DNA from: Silene conica
Lineage: Eukaryota; Streptophyta; Magnoliopsida; Caryophyllales; Caryophyllaceae
Assembly: GCA_029255685.2 (NCBI GenBank)
Contig: CM055311.2
Span: 7,259,031 to 7,323,030, forward strand
Length of the DNA stretch: 64,000 nt
Reading direction: 5' to 3'
The position numbers were made by a program, and so were the translations under genes. This document shows positions 58,201 to 64,000 of the stretch, piece by piece. The first letter of the stretch is position 1. Every line of letters starts with the position of its first letter. The notes beneath the pieces are model-generated. The model saw nothing but the letters and a program-made list of their open reading frames with translations. It did no database searches and was not told the DNA's origin.

Positions 58201-61200
58201 CCTTCCAAATGAAGTATCGAGTCGGTAAGAAGCTCTTAGCTAAGCTATAAATTGTGTTGAGGTCACAGGTTATACTGTAGCCTTTCACAATTATTGACAA
58301 GGGGACATGACCATAAGATATATTCATACATGTAATGTAAGTCCCACTGTGGCTCTCTCTTTATCTTACTGACAAAGTCCAGTATTCCAAGACAGTATAT
58401 TCCACAATCTTACACCAGCCTATGTAAAAACAAAGCAGCTGCGATAAATGATGTTCAAGAGATCAAACTAAATAACTTTCTTGCACATATCTCTCAAACT
58501 ACAAAGATTCAAGCAATGGACCTTAAAAAGGCACACAGAAAATCCAAAACCCAAATGTGTGCATCAATTTTGAAAGGCACAGACCATGCCAAGCACGTTT
58601 TAAAACTAATGCACATAAGGCGCATATTTTGTAGTTGAAATAATGCATATTAATGCCTTCAATACAAGGCACAAGTCAGGTAGACGTTGTGGTTACTGGT
58701 TAGCACCTAGGCGCTTCTTTGAAACTAAGATTTGTACATAGCTTTGGGATTAAAGAATTGTCGGTATAAACAAAGTGTTTACTTAACCTCATGTCATCAA
58801 TCTCCAATTTATGGCTTTATATACCCACACTTCTCAAAACAATTATAGACATCAACACAACAGTTCAAACACAGGTCCTAAAACATTAGCAAATACGATA
58901 AAATCTGAGATGTGTGGGATTATGTGAACAACATTTTTTAGTTTCACAATGCAAGTAATTTACACCATTATCATCTACAAACATAGTTCCTATTAACGTA
59001 TAGACTAACATTCTATGGAAAAGAGCATAAAGACTTACCTTAACAATGAAAACAATGTCCCACTCTAGGCCTTTTGACTGCACAGCAAACCATAGTATTA
59101 ATATGTTGATTTGCAGACAATGAAATCTTATTTTTATGTTTGCAACAATTTGCAGCAAGAACAGCTAAACCCTATATCATTTATCAATAGAAAGTAATTA
59201 CAAAGGCTACAGAAAGCTGTAGACTAAGACATAATTCAGGCACTCCAAAAGTTAGGGCATGTTTGCTAATTGTTCGGCACTTGCATACAAGTGTATATGA
59301 AGAACAAAATAACTTCTCATTTCAATGCCAGAATTTTTGGAAGAACAAAATAACTTTTCATTTCAATGCCATAATTTGTGGAACATCATTAATAACTAGT
59401 CTGTTTTTTCGACGACACTATTTATACACCGTAAAGGGAAGAAGAATGGAAATGTAAGTAGAATTTTGCATCTAATGTGACATCCCATATTAGTCAGAAT
59501 GGAATTGTAAGTAAAATTTTACCAATGGGATATCAGTACAGCACAAGAAACAAAATTTGAGCCCACTCGCAATTATTACAGAGTTCCAGAGTCCAGAGAA
59601 ATCAAAATACAACCTACCCCTCCTATTTCAATCAGTATGCCATGTTAGAATTTTCGTGTGAGTGAAGTTTTAAGTTGTGGGGATTGTAGACTGAAGTGTG
59701 GGGACTAGGGAGTCAAAGTTTAGGACGGATGCAGGGAGTACAATAGTAGAAAGGCAAGAACAGCTTGAAACTAGGCTGGTGCATTTCAATTCAGAAACTT
59801 CAACTATTTTTGCTAATTTTTCAAAATTTAATTTTATTGTAGATAGAGAAATACAAGTTAAACTTCGCTTGTGAGTGTCCTTTTTGACATTCTTGGTGGA
59901 TCTCCGCCCGGATAAAGGAGAAAAGTTGTGGTAGGTTTCTGGCGGCCAGCCTAAAAGCAGTCACACTTTATGAAGAAACAAAATTTGAAAATCTTTATGC
60001 TGTCTCCAGGCTCGTGTTTTGTGAAAAATATAGTCGCTCACAAGCAGCAATCCACCTCTACACATGTGGATGTTGTCATATTAGCAAAAGTGCTTTACAT
60101 TTCACAGGCCCGAATGTAGTGGAAAAATATGCAGGTGTTGCTGGGTCAGTGTGTGATAGCTGTGTGCAAACATGAAGTATGTATTTGGTTAAATGTGCAA
60201 GGATTCTTAGAACATGGACAAAGGTAGGTAGTCCACTACATTAGTAAGGACAGTAGGTGGTTTGAAACTTGAAATGGTTAGACGAGAGACAGGGTGGGTT
60301 AGAGAAAAAACTTGAAATGACCATTAAGTAAGGACACATCTTGGTGAACTCTGAACTTAAGCAAGTGATAAAGATCAAGTTAACATTATAAAGTGGTGGG
60401 AATGCAAGAGCAGTAAGAACTATGAGAAGTACAAGGACACTACAAGAAAAACTAAAAGGCTGGCTGTGATGTCTAAGCAAAATTCAATCAAGAATTGCAT
60501 TCAAGATTGAATGCGAAACAAGTGGGAAAATATCTATAAACTTGTTTGCTTAGGACAAGAAAACGCAAGATATGGACTTAAATGTGTGAAAGATATTGAA
60601 CAAAAGATTTTGGTTCAAGATAAAGAGATTAAGCATACTACGAGGTCATACTTTGATACCCTATTCGATGGCCATTATGAACAAAATATCAGGGATGTAA
60701 ACATCCTTTCAAAAAAAGGTGAATCTAGAATCTATACGGAGCATTTAAAAGAGTGAAGTCAAAATGGCATCGAAGAGGATCCAAGAATTCACAAGGACCA
60801 AATGATATGGTTACTGAAGTTTGGAGGTGTTTGAGGGGAAAGCAAAATCGAATCAATGAGATTTGGAATCAATGACATGCCACGGGATTGAAAGATATAT
60901 ACTCCGTCTCTTTGTATATGTACAAAGGGAATGTGGTTAGGGAGAAGGTACCAGTTGCGCTTATAAAAAAATAAGATGATGGAAAATCGGTAAATATGAT
61001 TTGGCATGCAAAAGAGAGACCAACTAATGCCACAGTTAGGAGTCTCAAAAATTGAGGAAAAGATAAGGTTGTGTGGGGTAAAATAGGACTCATGGAAACA
61101 TGGATAAAGGTAAATGAATACTGAGTTTCTTTGGGATTGGTGAAAATATGGCAATGAAGAGAAAAATGTTGAAGTAGAGGTAAATGAGTCTCTAACAAGC

Positions 61201-64000
61201 ATGATATTAAATCTTGGTATGAGTCGTGATCTTGGAATCTACCATCTGACCATGATTTTGGTCATTTGCCCTATAAATGTGGTCATGATTACCTTTTAAA
61301 CTTGGATACGATATAGTGATCAGCCCATATTTAAATGCCATAGTAACAAACAGGAGTTAGAAAAATTCGCTAGCCTTAAAACATATTCCAATTTCCAAAC
61401 ATACTCTGCATGACTCAAGTGAGTCGTTTCTTTATTCCCAGCCAAACCCAGAGAACTATACTTCCAACTCAACAAGCCTGGTCCACCCATGCCTCCTCCT
61501 GAAGTCCATAAGCCACACTGTATGCATGGGCTGACAGTGAAGAAACAGATATAGGCCATAGCCAATGCTGTTTAAACACGACATTTTATTGGGGCATAAA
61601 ACAGCTATGGATCAACGTCAATTTGACATGTTGCTAGTAGTTTTACACTTTTACGCAACACCATATGCCAATTAAAAACCTCGAGCTTTAGTGAAGCTTT
61701 CGTATTCCAACTGTTGTGCTCTTGATGTGAGAGAATGAGAGGAGCTAGTCATATTAGTGACCCCTCAAAACATGAGCACTAGTCTGATTCATGGGAGTTC
61801 TTTTGTTAGTATTAACTAAATTGAGGTACTATGGATGGAAAATGACAATGGTTTGGCCATATGAGAAAGAGACCTATGGACACACCAGTTAGGAGGTTGG
61901 AGACTTGGGGAGCAGAAAAGGTTGCTAGGGGTAGAGGGAGACCAAAACAGACATGGCTAAGAGTGATAGAGCACGATATGAGATTTCTCAGGCTTGGCGA
62001 GTGAATGGTGACAGAGAGGGCACAATGGAGGGAAATGATACATGTGGATTTTTAGTATTTGATGTTATTTGAAATACTTGGTACTTTTATTAACTTTTTC
62101 AATACTTCATTTGTTCTCTTAAGAATTGGTACACGTTTTTACCAACATCTTTCTTATATATTAATACTTGGTTCACTTTTAAGGTATTCCGGACCCTTAA
62201 ATTTTACTTCGGCTTTCATGATCGTTCTAATCTTTATTCTCGATTTAAATTCTAAGTATTTATAAAAGAAACCCGGACTTCGACTTTAAAACCTATAAGT
62301 TTACCTTGAATTTTGTATTATGTTTCACCCCCTTGTGTTTTTCACTTTTCCTTATCTATATTTTCGCATTTTGAGGTGTGCGGTCACTCATAGACGCCTG
62401 GACGGTCCTAAAGGATGATTCATGTCAGCCGACCCCAAATCATTTTGGGATTAAGGCTCTGATGTTGTTGTTATGGAAACACCCGCTTCACAGAAAGTTT
62501 TAAATAGAAATACCTGATGTATAGTAGTCAATGTGACAGAATCTTCATTATCACGTCTCCTGCAACGGAAATTCTCCTTTTCCCTCTCACATACGTAGTC
62601 AACAAAGACCTTGAGTACTTCAACACAGCCTTTGTTATCACTGTCAGTTTGTCTTGAAACGAATTGGGTAGATAGAAAATCAGTTACATCATTCAGCAAG
62701 TACTCCAGCACCTTCAAAATAGTCATATCTTAAGCCCCAATTAAAACCAAAGTAAATGCGAAATAGAAATCATATATTTGAAGAATCGAGAAGCATCATA
62801 TAGTATTGTGCAACTCATGAATTACAAACTCACAGATCTGAGATCATTGTCTTCATTTAGTAATTTCCCTCCATCGCAATTGACGACAGCCCGTTGATCA
62901 AGAAGGTATTTCTGAGTCACCAAAGAAGTTATTCAATAAACAATTAGCCACAGCAAGAACATCAACACTATCAACAATAGCACCAACAACGACAAACACC
63001 AAACACCACTACCATCAACAACAAAACCAACAACAACGCCAACAAGAAACTTTATGTTGATTAGGTTCTCTTTAGCGACCTCAAAATTTTAGAGAATGTC
63101 TGCATATAGAGGTAACAACATCGTCTTTATGTTGATCTGGTTCTCTTTAGAGACCTCGAAGTAGAGGATATCCGCATATAGAGGTTACACATACAAATAA
63201 CTGGAAAGTTCACAAGGAATACATACACCACCACACGCCTGATAACTGCTGAGAAACTAAAAATAGCATGAAAATACAATCAAGTTTTCCTTCCCAAAAA
63301 AAGTTGAATCAAGCCAAAAGGTTCTTTAATAGAGAACAACTCTAAATATTTACTGTAATCTTGCAGCCAAAAGGACAAAATAAATGCTTGGAAGAGAGGT
63401 TTTACACAACAAACCTGAGGGACGAGGTTTGCAATTGATGTAACAACTGATGATATTGAGTGTTCCTAAGGCAGCAGAAGAGAGAAAGAACGTAAGGGGA
63501 TTCCATTTTCACAATTCAGCAAGGAAAGACTGTAAATTTTAGGGTCAGAAACTAATCAAAAATAATGATCATGTTAAATGTGGAAATAATTAGCTACTTA
63601 ACCGCTTATGAATTTACTGGTATGGCAGAATTGTTCATGCATAGTAAAACAATACAATAAGTTGTCTCAAATAAGATCAGACCCTTTAAGCCTGCCTGAA
63701 GCACAACTATTATCTGGTTATTGATTGTATAAGGGAGGGTATGAAAGTAATAAATTCCTTAGTAGGAAATGAGAGTTTACCCGGCAAACAAGTTTTGATA
63801 TCATATCTAGTGTCGCCAGCACTTTTCGTCCTTGGCTGAGTTGACTTCTGTGATGACTTTAAACTGTCAAGTTTATGTACTTAAAAGAGGATATACATAA
63901 GTTAATATAATATTCAACTATCTGAATCAAACCTCTTGAAGGTACCAGATATCTTTGCGTTAAAAATATCTGATGCTGCTGATATAAAGCCACAGGTCCT
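49274..64000 (-). CDS. SRS2: UvrD-family DNA helicase, SRS2-like (C-terminal half; 5' end outside window)
   Basis: Sixteen exons by eye, all GT-AG: 64000-63933 (partial), 63847-63781, 63465-63415, 62911-62834, 62711-62514, 59077-59039, 57930-57859, 57763-57677, 57593-57537, 56486-56317, 55348-55255, 54066-54016, 53604-53542, 53399-53340, 49819-49757, 49363-49274. They join in frame to 435 codons plus stop. The protein matches the C-terminal half of Arabidopsis At4g25120 (SRS2 homologue). Superfamily 1 motif V lies in [18 protein letters not shown] and motif VI in [16 protein letters not shown]. The tail ends [13 protein letters not shown], with blocks [11 protein letters not shown] and [14 protein letters not shown]. 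Walker A and B are upstream, outside the window. Such helicases unwind DNA 3'-5' and strip recombinase from filaments in the nucleus. Two introns exceed 3.4 kb because of inserted mobile DNA. Confidence 0.92.
50340..52375. mobile_element. Copia-like retroelement fossil folded into a large inverted repeat, in helicase intron 49820-53339
   Basis: LTR-like sequences (AGAATAATGCTTTAATTACA...) in direct orientation occur near 50370 and 52320. The 5' one is followed by a primer-binding-site-like TGGTATCACGAGG. Inside, a gag fragment (about 50450-51262) is followed by a spacer of about 155 bp and then an inverted copy of the same fragment (about 51417-52225). Identity between arms is over 90% by eye. 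No pol is present. It is broken, non-autonomous and of uncertain age; LTR ends are approximate. Any read-through RNA could form a hairpin of about 0.8 kb. Confidence 0.8.
53499..53518. repeat. (G)20 homopolymer in a helicase intron
   Basis: Twenty consecutive G on the plus strand, about 25 nt downstream of the exon 53604-53542 donor in the minus-strand transcript, where it reads as poly-C. Confidence 0.97.
54067..55254 (-). other. Helicase intron, no insertion recognised
   Basis: 1.2-kb intron. It contains an A-run of about 25 bp (54461-54486), possibly an old retroposed tail, and otherwise unique sequence. Confidence 0.5.
55854..56058. mobile_element. Tourist-like (PIF/Harbinger) MITE in a helicase intron
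   Basis: 205 bp with terminal repeats GGCCCTGTTCTTT and AAAGAACAGGGCC (one base off perfect) and a TAA target duplication on both sides (55851-55853 and 56059-56061). The interior is filled with short AATTCA/TTTCAGCTC words and has no gene. Confidence 0.88.
56487..57536 (-). other. Helicase intron of about 1.05 kb
   Basis: Unique AT-rich sequence. A direct duplication of CTTGAATAGCACGCAA occurs at 56874 and 56932. No gene or complete element seen. Confidence 0.45.
57931..59038 (-). other. Helicase intron of about 1.1 kb
   Basis: No open frame or repeat recognised. The intron opens with a good donor and ends in a pyrimidine-rich acceptor. Confidence 0.45.
60250..62475 (+). mobile_element. 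5'-truncated LINE in the helicase intron 59078-62513, antisense to the gene
   Basis: Plus-strand remnants of plant LINE ORF2: [28 protein letters not shown] and YFDTLFDG (about 60510-60680), an RT-like stretch [13 protein letters not shown] (about 60800), and the typical C-terminal block [29 protein letters not shown] (about 61870-61970). The 3' end reads GTCAGCCGACCCCAAATCAT, then TTTGGGATTAAGGCTC and a short TTG-type tail at 62460-62472. This 3' end and tail are characteristic of plant RTE-like LINEs. The coding part has many stops and is dead; the endonuclease part was not found. Confidence 0.8.
63046..63190. repeat. Direct duplication of about 70 bp in a helicase intron
   Basis: CTTTATGTTGAT..GGTTCTC and GCATATAGAGGT occur twice, starting near 63051 and 63125. 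It lies downstream of a CAACAA-rich tract (62950-63045). Non-coding. Confidence 0.7.

Overview
This is a plant nuclear window, and the gene content suggests a eudicot, possibly Caryophyllales (a weak inference from repeat style only). The evidence is an LRR receptor kinase close to Arabidopsis At1g12460, a gene with plant-type GT-AG exons for a UvrD/SRS2-like helicase, and plant families of LTR elements, Helitrons, hAT, Harbinger, MULE, LINE and SINE. Only two host genes are visible; most of the rest is nested mobile DNA.

Region 1 (1-15355) is the right-hand part of a very large Mutator-like (MULE) element whose left end lies outside the window. It holds two tandemly duplicated genes of unknown function (1154-1783, 2382-3008). 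It also holds a 14-exon gene for an Ulp1/C48 cysteine protease with a complete catalytic set (3731-9419), and a convergent FAR1-type transposase gene with DDE and SWIM regions (11445-14844). Between them lie a stolen exon of a cysteine-rich receptor kinase and a TATA-driven miRNA-like hairpin (10288-10509). Nearly all non-coding space in the element is filled with about 21-bp repeats built on TTTCACA.

Region 2 (15356-19690) is a string of (TA)n tracts separating two smaller elements with terminal inverted repeats. One is filled with a 22-bp satellite, the other has 65-bp TIRs. The big MULE also ends against a (TA)n tract, so three neighbouring elements appear to use TA microsatellites as targets.

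Region 3 (19691-23712) is a decayed Athila-type gypsy fossil with a hAT MITE inside it, followed by a SINE. Region 4 (23713-28198) is the intact two-exon LRR receptor-like kinase gene, whose kinase domain lacks the HRD aspartate. Region 5 (28005-33020) is a LINE remnant split by a young, whole-looking 4.7-kb Copia element. Region 6 (33455-48551) is a non-autonomous Helitron that has received a 9.2-kb Copia element, which in turn has received a hAT MITE.

Region 7 (49274-64000, minus strand) is the 3' half of an SRS2-like DNA helicase gene: 16 exons that splice in frame to 435 codons. Its introns are stuffed with mobile DNA: a retroelement folded into a near-perfect 0.8-kb inverted repeat, a Tourist-like MITE and a LINE.

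The most unusual system is the MULE of region 1. It combines a transposase, a SUMO-type protease, a duplicated orphan protein, a possible small-RNA gene and well over a hundred phased repeats that look like protein-binding sites.
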